Assembly (NCBI RefSeq): GCF_021404305.1
Contig: NZ_JABFTX010000001.1
Location: 1,798,001-1,862,000 of the forward strand
Length of the DNA stretch: 64,000 nt
Origin: Billgrantia ethanolica
GTDB lineage: Bacteria > Pseudomonadota > Gammaproteobacteria > Pseudomonadales > Halomonadaceae
Reading direction: 5' to 3'
Shown: piece by piece, positions 31,443-39,855 of the stretch
Layout of the letters: every line of letters starts with the position of its first letter
Numbering within the stretch: position 1 is the first letter of the stretch
Program-made: the position numbers and the translations under genes
Notes under the pieces: model-generated
Seen by the model: the letters and a program-made list of their open reading frames with translations, nothing else
Told to the model about the DNA's origin: nothing
Database searches by the model: none

Positions 31443-31494
31443 ATTCGAATTCCTCGAATGAAAAGAGCAAAACATTGCGATTAATTTTCGAAAA
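31443..31494. promoter_or_regulatory. TTCGAA-type dyads between yhaJ-like and pirin genes
   Basis: ATTCGA-ATTCC-TCGAAT, a perfect inverted repeat at 31443-31459, lies directly against the LysR start, and TTTTCGAAAA occurs at 31485-31494. Both contain TTCGA(A) half sites, so they may be the autoregulatory and activation sites of the LysR protein. Confidence 0.5.
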
Positions 31495-31539
31495 AAACGG
31501 CCTAAAATACCAGTCATATCCTCAATGGAGATCGCAGCC

Positions 31540-32388
31540 ATGGCCACCAGCCCCAGCTCCCGGCGCATCGAGCGTCTGTTCCGAAGCCACCCCAGTCAGG
31601 ATGGCGACGGCGTCCATATCCAGCGTATCCACTGCTTCGACGGCGAGCTCGATCCATTTCTGATGCTCGACGAGCTCGGCTCCGACCGCCCCGACGACTA
31701 CATCGGCGGCTTCCCACCGCACCCGCACCGCGGCATTCAGACGCTGACCTACATCGTGCATGGCGGCATCACCCATGAGGATCACCTGGGACACAGCAGC
31801 ACCATTCAGGCCGGTGATGCCCAGTGGATGCACACCGGGCGCGGTATCGTGCACTCGGAGATGCCGCTCACCGACAGCCAGGGTTTGCATGGCTTCCAGA
31901 TGTGGTTGAACCTGCCCGCCCGGGAGAAGATGAGTGCGGCGCGCTATCGCGACGTACGTAGCGACGAAATGCCGCGTCTGAAGAATGAGAAGGCAGAGCT
32001 GATTGCTCTCGGTGGCAGTTGGTCGACACCGGAAGGCGAGAGCGTGTCAGGCCCCCTGGACGCGCTCGCGGGAAGTGGCGGTGTGGCCCATGTCCGACTC
32101 GAGGCCGATGGGCAACTCACGCTTACGGCGCCGAGCGAGACGCTGGCCGTCTATGTTTTCGAAGGCGCTCTGCAGATCGAGGGGGAGAGTGTGGCCGCAG
32201 GCCAGCTGGCCAGATTAAGCCCCGGGGAGTCGCTGGTGCTTGCCAGCCCGACGGGCGCCCAGTGCCTGCTGCTGGCGGGCACGCCACACCGCGAGCCGAT
32301 CGCGCATTACGGCCCGTTCGTGATGAACAGCGCCCAAGAGATCGAACAGGCCCTGCGCGATTACCGCAACGGCACCTTCACCGACTGA
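31540..32388 (+). CDS. yhaK: Pirin family protein (YhaK-like quercetinase fold)
   Basis: Bicupin protein of 282 aa. The N-terminal cupin metal site is visible as GFPPHPHRGIQTLTY (two His), then HED and HSEMP, giving the three-His one-Glu set. Some pirins are quercetin dioxygenases and some are redox sensors. The chosen ATG at 31540 has GGAG 9 bp upstream; the ATG at 31525 overlaps that GGAG and is less likely. It is divergent from the LysR gene. Confidence 0.88.
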   Translation: MATSPSSRRIERLFRSHPSQDGDGVHIQRIHCFDGELDPFLMLDELGSDRPDDYIGGFPPHPHRGIQTLTYIVHGGITHEDHLGHSSTIQAGDAQWMHTGRGIVHSEMPLTDSQGLHGFQMWLNLPAREKMSAARYRDVRSDEMPRLKNEKAELIALGGSWSTPEGESVSGPLDALAGSGGVAHVRLEADGQLTLTAPSETLAVYVFEGALQIEGESVAAGQLARLSPGESLVLASPTGAQCLLLAGTPHREPIAHYGPFVMNSAQEIEQALRDYRNGTFTD

Positions 32389-32453
32389 ACAGGCGGTTCA
32401 GTAAAAGTTACCGAAAAGGGGTTGTCTTCCTTCTTTTCTTCACGTTCAATGAA

Positions 32454-32478
32454 CATTGTTGAACAGTGTTCGACAATG
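32454..32478. promoter_or_regulatory. 25-bp near-perfect palindrome upstream of the M23 peptidase
   Basis: A dyad built from CATTGT(T/C)GAACA and its complement around a single central base, with one mismatched pair in twelve, 142 bp upstream of the next start. It has no T-run and lies 66 bp after the pirin stop, so an operator is more likely than a terminator. The bound factor is unknown. Confidence 0.55.
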
Positions 32479-32619
32479 CTTGACGGCCCGGAATCTCGTT
32501 ACAGAGGCTCCGGGGCGCACCTTGCTGTATGTGCGTACAGTCTAGGCAGGCCATATATCATGGGTTAAGGTTCCCATGCCTTTTTATATTCTTGTCATCT
32601 TTTTTTATGGCCGATACCA

Positions 32620-34374
32620 ATGTTGCGAATCCTTCATTCGCTGCCCCGCACGCATAAGTTGCTGCTGCTACCCGTTGCCACCATGGTGACCGTGCTGGGC
32701 GCACAAAAAATCGTTACCGTCGTAGAGAATTCCCAGCGTCAGGGCCAGGTTCCCGAAACCGTGCTGTTCCCCCTGTCGCCCGAGGCTCAACCGGGCCTTC
32801 CCGCACTCAGCAGTGACCGCTACTCCGTCGCCGACGCCATCGAGATCGCCACTCAGGCCATCGATGCCACCCGAGACTACATTCCGCTCTCCCAGCTCAA
32901 GCCGACCGAGATCATCGACCTCTCCGGGGTTGCTGTGGCCCAGGCAGAACAGACCCCGCAGCCCACTCCCGTCAGAGCCGCTGCCGAGCTCGATACCGCC
33001 ACCACGCCTGCTGACGGCGCTATCGAACTGACAACGGAACTCGATCCAGGCGCGCTGCACATGGCGATGGTGATCGGCACCCTGGCCAACGGCATGCTCG
33101 ACGACATCCATACCGATGACGAAGCACTGGCCGCAGCGGATAGCACCTCCTTCGGCGACGCCACCTCCTACGAAGACTTTCCTGACGAAGAGCTAGCGCT
33201 GTTCGAGGACGGCCCGATCCTCTTCGATCATGAGATTGCTGCCGCCGAACCCTTCGTGCCGGAGTGGCGCACCTATACCGTAGAGCAGGGCGATACCTTC
33301 GCCGTGCTGGCCCAGAACGAACTTGGCATGGGCTACAGCGAGGCCATGCGCCTGCTGGACAGCCTGCCGGACAAGCGCCTGCTGACCAACTGGCGGGTCG
33401 GCAACACCTTCGAATATCAGCTCGACGAGCAGGACCGTCTGATCGCCTTGCGCGTGATGCGCAATGCCCGTGAAGGCTTCCTGCTCGAGCGCGACGAAGA
33501 CGGTTTCGACGTTGCCACCATCGAGCGGGCCGGCGAGGCCACGCAGCGTCTGTTCGCCGGTAGCGTGAGTGGCAGCTTTGCCCGCTCCGCTCAGTCCACC
33601 GGTCTCTCCAGTACCGAAGTGGCCCAGGTCACACGGCTGCTGGAGAAGAAGCTCGATTTCCGCCGCGACACCCGCCGCGGCGATGAGTTCAAGGTACTGG
33701 TCGAGTCCGACATCATCGACGGCAGCAGCTTCGACTCCCGCGTGCTGGCTATACAGTACACCGGGGCGCGCATGGACCTGACGCTGGTGCGAAACGGCGA
33801 CGACAACAACTTCTATACCCCGGATGGCCAGAGCCTCGACCCGGCCTTCGCCCGCTACCCCTTCGAGGGCAGCTATCGCATGAGCTCGGGGTTCAATCCG
33901 CGCCGCACTCATCCGGTCACCGGCCGGGTCAGCCCGCACCGCGGCACCGACTGGGCCATGCCCATCGGCACGCCAATCATTGCCCCGGCCGACGGCCGCG
34001 TGGAAAAGGTGGGTAACCACCCGGTAGCAGGTCGCTACATCGTAGTGCGTCACGACAACGGTTATCGTACCCGCTACCTCCACCTGTCGCGCGCCATCGT
34101 GAGCCGCGGCGACCGCGTTTCCATGGGCGAGCGCATCGCGCTGTCGGGCAATACCGGTCGCAGCACCGGCCCCCACCTGCACTATGAAGTGATCGTCAAC
34201 AACAACGCCGTCGATGCCATGAAGGTCGATCTGCCAGAGAGCAAGAGCCTGGAAGGCGAACGCCTGATGGCCTTCCAGCGCCAGGCCGAGCCGCTGCTGG
34301 CCACGCTGCGCTCCGGCCAGACCGGGCCGGCAGTGGCACAGGCCAGCGCCAGCGCCGAGAGCGACGACGATTGA
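32620..34374 (+). CDS. M23 family murein endopeptidase (MepM/OapA-like)
   Basis: Periplasmic peptidoglycan hydrolase of 584 aa, inner-membrane anchored. Residues 10-35 form a hydrophobic anchor. A long low-complexity acidic linker leads to a LysM/OapA-like domain (YTVEQGDTFAVLAQ... about 223-280), then a Csd3-type domain, then the LytM/M23 catalytic domain. Zinc and catalytic residues are seen in HRGTDWAMPIGT (His, Asp) and GPHLHYEV (HLH). E. coli MepM is about 440 aa; the extra length is the linker. Expected to cleave D-Ala-mDAP crosslinks during wall growth. Confidence 0.92.
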   Translation: MLRILHSLPRTHKLLLLPVATMVTVLGAQKIVTVVENSQRQGQVPETVLFPLSPEAQPGLPALSSDRYSVADAIEIATQAIDATRDYIPLSQLKPTEIIDLSGVAVAQAEQTPQPTPVRAAAELDTATTPADGAIELTTELDPGALHMAMVIGTLANGMLDDIHTDDEALAAADSTSFGDATSYEDFPDEELALFEDGPILFDHEIAAAEPFVPEWRTYTVEQGDTFAVLAQNELGMGYSEAMRLLDSLPDKRLLTNWRVGNTFEYQLDEQDRLIALRVMRNAREGFLLERDEDGFDVATIERAGEATQRLFAGSVSGSFARSAQSTGLSSTEVAQVTRLLEKKLDFRRDTRRGDEFKVLVESDIIDGSSFDSRVLAIQYTGARMDLTLVRNGDDNNFYTPDGQSLDPAFARYPFEGSYRMSSGFNPRRTHPVTGRVSPHRGTDWAMPIGTPIIAPADGRVEKVGNHPVAGRYIVVRHDNGYRTRYLHLSRAIVSRGDRVSMGERIALSGNTGRSTGPHLHYEVIVNNNAVDAMKVDLPESKSLEGERLMAFQRQAEPLLATLRSGQTGPAVAQASASAESDDD

Positions 34375-34399
34375 TCCGGTGTCCTCGCCGATGCACGCC

Positions 34400-34433
34400 A
34401 AACGACGCCCTGCCCAAGCGCAGGGCGTCGTTT
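34400..34433 (+). terminator. Intrinsic terminator after the M23 gene
   Basis: Perfect 13-bp stem (AAACGACGCCCTG and complement), 8-nt loop, TTTGTTG tail, 26 bp beyond the stop codon. Confidence 0.82.
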
Positions 34434-34469
34434 GTTGAGCACCACTCCCAGGCCGTCTCCAGCTAACCC

Positions 34470-36329
34470 ATGCGCCGCGCCATCCCAGCCCCGCCGCCAG
34501 CCAGTGGCAATCGCCTGACCGCCTTCTTCGGCGTGTTCCGCTACAGTCGTCGCGCGCTGGCCCTGGTATGGCAAACCTCCCGCCCTCTTACCCTGGGCCT
34601 GGCGGTGTGCACTCTGGTCGCCGGTGTGCTGCCTGCGGTGGCGGCCTGGATCGGCCAGCTGATCGTCGATGCCGTGGTCGAGGCCATGGCCTATCACCGC
34701 GAGACCGGTGCCGCGCTCACCTTCGAGAGCGCCTGGCCGGTGCTGCGCTACGTGCTGGCGGAAGCTGGGGTCATCGCCGCCATTGCCCTGGCCCAGCGAG
34801 GCTTGGCGGCTCAGCAGTCGCTGCTGCGGGCACTGCTGGGCCAGAAGGTCAACGTCATGATCCTGGAGAAGGCAGGCACTCTGTCGCTTGCCCAGTTCGA
34901 GGACTCCGAGTTCTACGACAAGCTCACCCGGGCGCGTCGTGAGGCTTCGATCCGCCCCCTGGGGCTGGTCAACAAGACCTTCTCGCTGTTGCAGAATGCC
35001 ATCTCGCTGGTCAGCTTCGGCGTGCTGCTGGTGCAGTTCTCGCCCTGGGCCATCCTGATCCTGGTGATCGGCGCCCTGCCGGTGTTCGTCTCCGAGGCCA
35101 AGTTCTCCGGCGACGCCTTCCGCCTGTTCCGCTGGCGTTCACCCCAGACCCGCATGCAGATGTACCTGGAAACCGTGCTGGCCCGGGAGGACAGCATCAA
35201 GGAGGTCAAGCTGTTCGGGCTGGAGCCGCTGCTGCTGGAGCGCTATCGCCGCATCTTCGAGACGCTCTACGGCGAAGACCGCCGACTGACCATCCGTCGC
35301 GAGAGCTGGGGCTTCCTGCTCGGCCTGCTCGGCACGCTGGCCTTCTATGGCGCTTATGCCTGGGTGGTGGCGGAAACGATCTCGGGCGCGCTGACCCTGG
35401 GCGAAATGACCATGTACCTGATGGTGTTCAAGCAGGGGCAGGCGGCACTGTCGGCCAGCCTCACCTCGATCAGCGGCATGTACGAGGACAACCTCTACCT
35501 GTCGAATCTCTACGAGTATCTGGAGCAGCCGGTTACACCCGAGCCCGGCCGCCTCACCCAGGGAGCCCACCCCGGTGACGGTATTCGTTTCGAGCGGGTG
35601 GGCTTCACCTACCCTGGCGCCGAGCGGCCGGCGCTGCAGGACATCACGCTGCATCTCGCACCAGGGCAAAGCCTGGCCCTGGTGGGCGCCAACGGCTCCG
35701 GCAAGACCACGCTGATCAAGCTGCTCACACGCCTCTATGAGCCCAGCGCAGGTCGCATCCTGCTCGACGGCAGCGAGCTGCGTGAGTGGGACGTGGCGAC
35801 TCTGCGCCGGCGCATCGGCGTGATCTTTCAGGACTTCGTGCGCTACCAGCTCAAGGTGGGCGAGAACCTCGGCGCCGGCGACGTCGAGGCGTTCGGCGAC
35901 GAAGCGCGCTGGCAGGAGGCGGCCGAGCGCGGCCTGGCCGACGAGTTCATTCGCAACATGCCCGGCGGTTATCACACCCAGCTCGGCCGCTGGTTCAAGG
36001 GCGGCCAGGAACTCTCCGGCGGCCAGTGGCAGAAGATCGCCCTGGCCCGGGCCTACATGCGGGAAAGCGCCGACATCCTGGTGCTCGACGAACCCACCGC
36101 GGCCATGGACGCCGCCGCCGAAGCGGCCGTCTACGCCGATTTCCGCGAGCATCGCCGCGACAAGATGACCATTCTCATCTCGCACCGTTTCTCCACCGTG
36201 CGTGCCGCCGATCAGATCCTGGTGATCGACGACGGCAAGGTCATCGAGCGCGGCGACCACGCCAGCCTGATGGCGCAGAACGGCCGCTATGCCAGGCTTT
36301 TCCGGCTGCAGGCGGAAGGCTACCGCTAG
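34470..36329 (+). CDS. ABC exporter, fused membrane and ATP-binding domains
   Basis: Half-transporter of 619 aa (ABC-B type). The first 340 residues contain about six hydrophobic helices. The nucleotide-binding domain has Walker A VGANGSGKTT, signature LSGGQWQK and Walker B ILVLDEPTAAMD, all intact, and the H-loop in LISHRFST. It would function as a homodimer, exporting lipid, peptide or drug. No substrate clue from neighbours: it lies between a murein endopeptidase and a DUF1127 gene, each with its own terminator or promoter. The ribosome site before 34470 is weak. Confidence 0.9.
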   Translation: MRRAIPAPPPASGNRLTAFFGVFRYSRRALALVWQTSRPLTLGLAVCTLVAGVLPAVAAWIGQLIVDAVVEAMAYHRETGAALTFESAWPVLRYVLAEAGVIAAIALAQRGLAAQQSLLRALLGQKVNVMILEKAGTLSLAQFEDSEFYDKLTRARREASIRPLGLVNKTFSLLQNAISLVSFGVLLVQFSPWAILILVIGALPVFVSEAKFSGDAFRLFRWRSPQTRMQMYLETVLAREDSIKEVKLFGLEPLLLERYRRIFETLYGEDRRLTIRRESWGFLLGLLGTLAFYGAYAWVVAETISGALTLGEMTMYLMVFKQGQAALSASLTSISGMYEDNLYLSNLYEYLEQPVTPEPGRLTQGAHPGDGIRFERVGFTYPGAERPALQDITLHLAPGQSLALVGANGSGKTTLIKLLTRLYEPSAGRILLDGSELREWDVATLRRRIGVIFQDFVRYQLKVGENLGAGDVEAFGDEARWQEAAERGLADEFIRNMPGGYHTQLGRWFKGGQELSGGQWQKIALARAYMRESADILVLDEPTAAMDAAAEAAVYADFREHRRDKMTILISHRFSTVRAADQILVIDDGKVIERGDHASLMAQNGRYARLFRLQAEGYR

Positions 36330-36337
36330 ATCATTCG

Positions 36338-36366
36338 TTGACCCTTGTTGAGCGATTGGCTATAAG
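36338..36366 (+). promoter_or_regulatory. Sigma-70-like promoter of the DUF1127 leader
   Basis: TTGACC and TATAAG with exactly 17 bp between, just after the ABC gene stop. Transcription would begin near 36373, leaving a leader of about 270 nt before the DUF1127 start. Confidence 0.55.
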
Positions 36367-36429
36367 AAAAGCGTCGCATCGTCGATGCGGCACAAACCAT
36401 CGTTCATCACCCATCGAGAAACGTCCCTC

Positions 36430-36543
36430 ATGCGCTGGCTAATTCCGGGCAACAAGGCAAATCGGCAACATCGCGTATTTCATAACGCGATGCGTACCCG
36501 TTTGCTGCTGCCGTGGGCCGGCCGTCAAAACGACGACACCTGA
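36430..36543 (+). CDS. Possible 37-aa basic leader peptide
   Basis: ATG at 36430 opens a 37-codon frame ending in TGA at 36541, within the DUF1127 leader and downstream of the promoter at 36338. The product starts MRWLIPGNKANRQ and is rich in Arg, Asn and Gln. The ribosome site is poor (GAGAAACG at about 11 bp). It may be a regulatory leader peptide or chance. Confidence 0.25.
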   Translation: MRWLIPGNKANRQHRVFHNAMRTRLLLPWAGRQNDDT

Positions 36544-36551
36544 AGGACGCT

Positions 36552-36573
36552 GGCCGCGGCACTTGTCGCGGCC
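36552..36573 (+). other. Stable hairpin in the DUF1127 leader
   Basis: GGCCGCG and CGCGGCC around an 8-nt loop, between the short frame and DUF1127, in transcribed leader. No T-run. It could modulate read-through or translation. Confidence 0.4.
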
Positions 36574-36642
36574 GAGCCTGGATAGCACCTTTCCCCGTCT
36601 ACCGCGCACAAGTTCCCGGCCTCCCTCAAGGAGACCGAGATC

Positions 36643-36909
36643 ATGGCACTGCTTCGTACTACCCGTCGTCTGCTGCGCGCCGTAGGCGCCCACTACGCCA
36701 ATCGCCGTCGCGATGCTTCGCTGCGCGACTGCGACCCCCGCATGCTCAAGGACATCGGCCTGCGCTGGGAGCGCGGCAAGCTGGTACCGCTCCATCCGGA
36801 GCGTATCGCCGCCGCCATGAGTGACGTCGTAGCGACTTCCGGCGCTGCCACCGCTGCGCGCGAAAGCCGGCGCGAGATCTGTCCGCGCTGCGGAGCGCGC
36901 CTGGCTTAG
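36643..36909 (+). CDS. DUF1127 family small protein with C-terminal CPxCG knuckle
   Basis: Basic protein of 88 aa. The core LRDCDPRMLKDIGLRWERG is the DUF1127 (YjiS-like) signature; the family has been linked to RNA maturation, phosphate and stress responses. AAGGAG precedes the ATG. The C-terminus ends ICPRCGARLA, a CPxCG half of a zinc ribbon that is not part of the usual short DUF1127 proteins; two such proteins or a partner would be needed to complete a four-Cys site. Ends in a shared terminator with the convergent ldtD gene. Confidence 0.88.
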   Translation: MALLRTTRRLLRAVGAHYANRRRDASLRDCDPRMLKDIGLRWERGKLVPLHPERIAAAMSDVVATSGAATAARESRREICPRCGARLA

Positions 36910-36911
36910 CC

Positions 36912-36942
36912 ATGCCCCGGCCACAGGACGTGGCCGGGGCAT
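36912..36942. terminator. Bidirectional hairpin between DUF1127 and ldtD
   Basis: Perfect 13-bp stem (ATGCCCCGGCCAC and complement) with a 5-nt loop, 2 bp after one stop and 17 bp after the other. Both flanks are only modestly T-rich. Confidence 0.7.
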
Positions 36943-36959
36943 TATTCACTCCCGCTGGC

Positions 36960-38618
36960 TCACAGGGCCAGCGGGCGATCCAAAGCACGCAGCAGCTCGT
37001 CGTCACGCTCGTAGATGTCGGGGCGGAACGACAGCGCGCCGTCGTCGTCCGGATTGACGGTCCAGTAGTGCAGGATGACCGGCATGCGGTTGGCGAGCGA
37101 GACGTTGCGGGTTTCTCCGCTGTCGATGCGCGCGTCGATGTCCTGATCGCTGTCGGTATCGTCGAACAGCAGCCGTGCCAGTTCACGAATATTCTCGACG
37201 CGAATGCAGCCGGAGCTGAAGGCGCGCTGATAGCGCGAGAATATCCCCTGTGCCGGGGTGTCGTGGAGATAGACCATATGATCGTTGGGAAAGCGGATCG
37301 CGAGCAGCCCCAAGGCATTCTGCGGCCCCGGTGCCTGGCGCAGCACGATGTTGCCAGGATTGTCCCAGTCGACTCGCCAGGGGTCGAGCGGCTGTCCGGA
37401 TGGACTGAGCACCTGGATGCGCTCACGCCATAGATAGCCCAGATCGCGGCGCACAGCCGGCAGCACGTCCTGGCGCAAAATGGTGGGCGGAATCGTCCAG
37501 GTGGGATTGACGGTCATGTGAGTGATCTCGGAACGCAGTGAGGGCGTACGCCGATAGGGCTGTCCCACCACGATACGCGAGCGCCAGATCTCACCGTCGG
37601 GCCGATAATAACTGAGCTCGTAGCCGGCGATGTCGACCAGCACGAAAGCCTCGGGCAGGCCGTGCAGCAACCAGCGGGCACGCTCCATGTTGAGTCTGAT
37701 CTGGTCGATCCTGCGCTCCACCGGGACGTTGAGGGCTGCCCGGGTCTGGCGCCCGACGATACCATCGGGTTCCAGCAGATGGCGCCGCTGAAAACGGCGC
37801 ACTGCGGCTTCCAGGTCGCTGTCGAAGCGCCGCGGATCGGCGGCTTCCCGCGCTTGTCCGGAAGCGGCACCGTTGTCTGTCACCCTGTTGCCTTCACCCC
37901 CATCGCCGGTCGTCCCACTCTCGAGCATGCTCGCCACGGCCAGACGCTCACGCAGGCGCACCACGTCGTCATCGACATCTCCCACACGCAGCGCACCATC
38001 GCGTTCCGGCAACCGCTCCCAACCGCCCTGCCGTTCGATGTCGCGATAGCGAGCCAACCCTTCCCGCAGCCGCTGATAGGGTGTGTAAGGCGGTCGCGCC
38101 TCCTCCAGAATGCGCTCGAACCGCTGCTGGTCGATGGCATCCGATATCGCGGCCAGATCCAGGTCGGGCGCCTCCACCGGCACCTCCCAATCCGCGCTCA
38201 GCGCCTTGGGGTCGACCTTGCCCCGCTGCAGATGCTCGAGCGCCGTGAACAACATGCGGCTGGCAAACAGCTCGTAGCGGATTTGCCGTTCGCTGACTGC
38301 GTCCTCGTCGCGCACGCTGCGGTATTCCGCCTCGATATCGTCGGGACGGTAGTCCTCGGGGGTCAAGCCATCCTCCTCGAGGGCGCGCAGCGTTGAAACG
38401 AGCCCGGCGACCGTTTCCTCATCCTGCCAGGCCGGCCGATGGTCGCGCTGGCCATAGAACGCCTGCAGCAAGCTGCTCTCATCGGCCAGCGCACGCGTCA
38501 GGCCCGGCCTGCCATTGGTATCGTCAACGCTCGACTGGCGCGTCCGCTCCTCCGCCGAGACTCCCGTCATGGCGACAAGCAGCATCACCAGCACTCCCAT
38601 CCTTGTAATAAAGCGCAT
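36960..38618 (-). CDS. ldtD: L,D-transpeptidase, LdtD/YcbB family
   Basis: Periplasmic transpeptidase of 552 aa forming 3-3 (mDAP-mDAP) crosslinks. A Sec signal peptide covers residues 1-22 (ends GVSA). A scaffold domain leads to a peptidoglycan-binding domain (LEAAVRRFQRRHLLEPDGIVGRQT, about 275-300) and the YkuD catalytic domain. The catalytic site is HDTPAQ...SSGCIRV with Cys471. E. coli LdtD is about 615 aa, so this is a slightly compact form. Divergent from a second transpeptidase-like gene at 38790. Confidence 0.92.
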   Translation of the reverse strand: MRFITRMGVLVMLLVAMTGVSAEERTRQSSVDDTNGRPGLTRALADESSLLQAFYGQRDHRPAWQDEETVAGLVSTLRALEEDGLTPEDYRPDDIEAEYRSVRDEDAVSERQIRYELFASRMLFTALEHLQRGKVDPKALSADWEVPVEAPDLDLAAISDAIDQQRFERILEEARPPYTPYQRLREGLARYRDIERQGGWERLPERDGALRVGDVDDDVVRLRERLAVASMLESGTTGDGGEGNRVTDNGAASGQAREAADPRRFDSDLEAAVRRFQRRHLLEPDGIVGRQTRAALNVPVERRIDQIRLNMERARWLLHGLPEAFVLVDIAGYELSYYRPDGEIWRSRIVVGQPYRRTPSLRSEITHMTVNPTWTIPPTILRQDVLPAVRRDLGYLWRERIQVLSPSGQPLDPWRVDWDNPGNIVLRQAPGPQNALGLLAIRFPNDHMVYLHDTPAQGIFSRYQRAFSSGCIRVENIRELARLLFDDTDSDQDIDARIDSGETRNVSLANRMPVILHYWTVNPDDDGALSFRPDIYERDDELLRALDRPLAL

Positions 38619-38789
38619 CGATCCCCCCTGCTCCGTTGATGGCTGGCCTGGCCTTCCTGGCGTCTCACTTCATAATAGTGCCTGGCTAGTGGCTGCAAGC
38701 CAGCCGGGCACGTGCATGATTCACGTTACTTCATATTTACCCCGCATGCGGCGCCGCCGCTGCGGTGTTGCAACGCCATAGGCACGCCG

Positions 38790-39515
38790 ATGCGCTTTCT
38801 ACCGACTCTGCGACTACCGCTCTCGACCCTGGCCGCCTCTCTGCTGGTCACCCTGCCCACCGCCCACGCCGGCAACTTCCTGAGCCAGGCGGGGCTTTCG
38901 TATTCCACTTACGTTCCGCTCGGCCAGACTCTGACCGAGCTGGCTCCCGGCGCCGACCCGCATGTGCTTCAGCTCGCCGCCCAGGCCCTGGCCTGTGCCC
39001 AGCCCGACGCCGAGCGCCTGGCCGTCATCGACTTCTCCCGCCCCTCCGTCGAGCCGCGCCTGTGGGTCTTCGACCTGGCCCAGGAGCGCCTGATGTTCGA
39101 GGAGCTGGTCTCTCACGGCCGCGGCTCGGGCGATGCCGAGGCCACGGTGTTTTCCAACACCCCCGAGAGCTATCAGTCGAGCCTCGGCCTGTTTCGCACC
39201 ATGAACAGCTACTACGGACGCAACGGCTACTCCCTGCGTCTCGAGGGGCTGGAGCCAGGCGTCAACGACCTGGCCTATCAGCGTGCCATCGTGATCCACG
39301 GCGCCGATTACGTCAGCGAGGCCTTCATCCGCCAGACCGGCCGACTGGGGCGCAGCCACGGCTGCCCGGCGGTACGCCAGGAAGTGACCTATCCGCTGAT
39401 CGACAGTATCAAGGAAGACCACTACCTGTTCGCCTATTACCCCGATCCCGAATGGCTGGAGAATTCCGCGTTCCTCAGCTGCGAGCGTGAGGCCACCCAG
39501 TTGGCCATGTACTGA
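38790..39515 (+). CDS. Murein L,D-transpeptidase catalytic domain family protein (YkuD_2)
   Basis: Secreted protein of 241 aa with a signal peptide to about residue 29 (ends AHA). The catalytic-type motif is HGADYVSEAF...GRSHGCPAV, with Cys192; this is the YkuD_2 variant in which the HGCPAV block replaces SxGCIR. Role in wall crosslinking or lipoprotein attachment is unproven. Start at 38790 was chosen because the signal peptide begins there; the frame is open to 38712 without a ribosome site. Confidence 0.85.
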   Translation: MRFLPTLRLPLSTLAASLLVTLPTAHAGNFLSQAGLSYSTYVPLGQTLTELAPGADPHVLQLAAQALACAQPDAERLAVIDFSRPSVEPRLWVFDLAQERLMFEELVSHGRGSGDAEATVFSNTPESYQSSLGLFRTMNSYYGRNGYSLRLEGLEPGVNDLAYQRAIVIHGADYVSEAFIRQTGRLGRSHGCPAVRQEVTYPLIDSIKEDHYLFAYYPDPEWLENSAFLSCEREATQLAMY

Positions 39516-39544
39516 TCCACGCGGAATACCTGCCGACCGATCTC

Positions 39545-39579
39545 GCCCTCTGCCCCTTGGCACCAGCAGAGGGCATTTT
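39545..39579 (+). terminator. Terminator after the YkuD_2 gene
   Basis: Nine-bp stem GCCCTCTGC with its complement, 12-nt loop, and an ATTTT tail, 29 bp after the stop codon. It separates the wall gene from the nitrate region. Confidence 0.75.
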
Positions 39580-39730
39580 CGTGCGGCACTGCACCATTGT
39601 TGCCACCCTGTGACCACTCAGCGGCTGCTCTCTTGCCATTCTCTTCAGGGTCGTCCGACCCCCGATCCATTCATCAAACCATAACCCGATGTTTTACATG
39701 AACAACAAGGCAATATGGCAAATGGATTGC

Positions 39731-39744
39731 TTGATATGAATCAA
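39731..39744 (+). promoter_or_regulatory. Anr/FNR box upstream of narK
   Basis: TTGAT-ATGA-ATCAA matches the FNR/Anr consensus TTGAT-N4-ATCAA at every defined base. It is 112 bp before the narK start. If placed at -41.5, transcription would start near 39780. This suggests induction at low oxygen. Confidence 0.75.
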
Positions 39745-39797
39745 ATTGCCGGGTAGGCGTGGACCAGGCTTCCAGGAAGCACGAGTGCGTCAGACCT

Positions 39798-39848
39798 GAC
39801 CTTCAACGGAGAAGGGCGAACTCTTGTATCGACAATCCGTACGAGGTC
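39798..39848 (+). promoter_or_regulatory. ANTAR-type hexaloop competing with a fold that hides the narK ribosome site
   Basis: CCTTC-(AACGGA)-GAAGG at 39800-39815 is a 5-bp hairpin with a six-base loop having A at position 1 and G at position 4, the ANTAR-recognition pattern. The alternative fold pairs GACCT (39798-39802) and ACGGA (39806-39810) with AGGTC (39844-39848) and TCCGT (39836-39840), covering the likely Shine-Dalgarno GAGG at 39843-39846. The two folds exclude each other, so ANTAR binding would free the ribosome site. Inferred from sequence only. Confidence 0.55.
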
Positions 39849-39855
39849 ATAGCCC

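Noticed and set aside
31443..31568. N-terminal extension of the LysR gene
   Set aside because: Extra 42 residues lack homology and run through the divergent promoter and into the pirin gene.
39745..39799. A second hexaloop (P1) in the narK leader
   Set aside because: GCTTCC/GGAAGC and GCAC/GTGC can pair, but with loops of one to four bases, not six; part of this stretch may also precede the transcript start.
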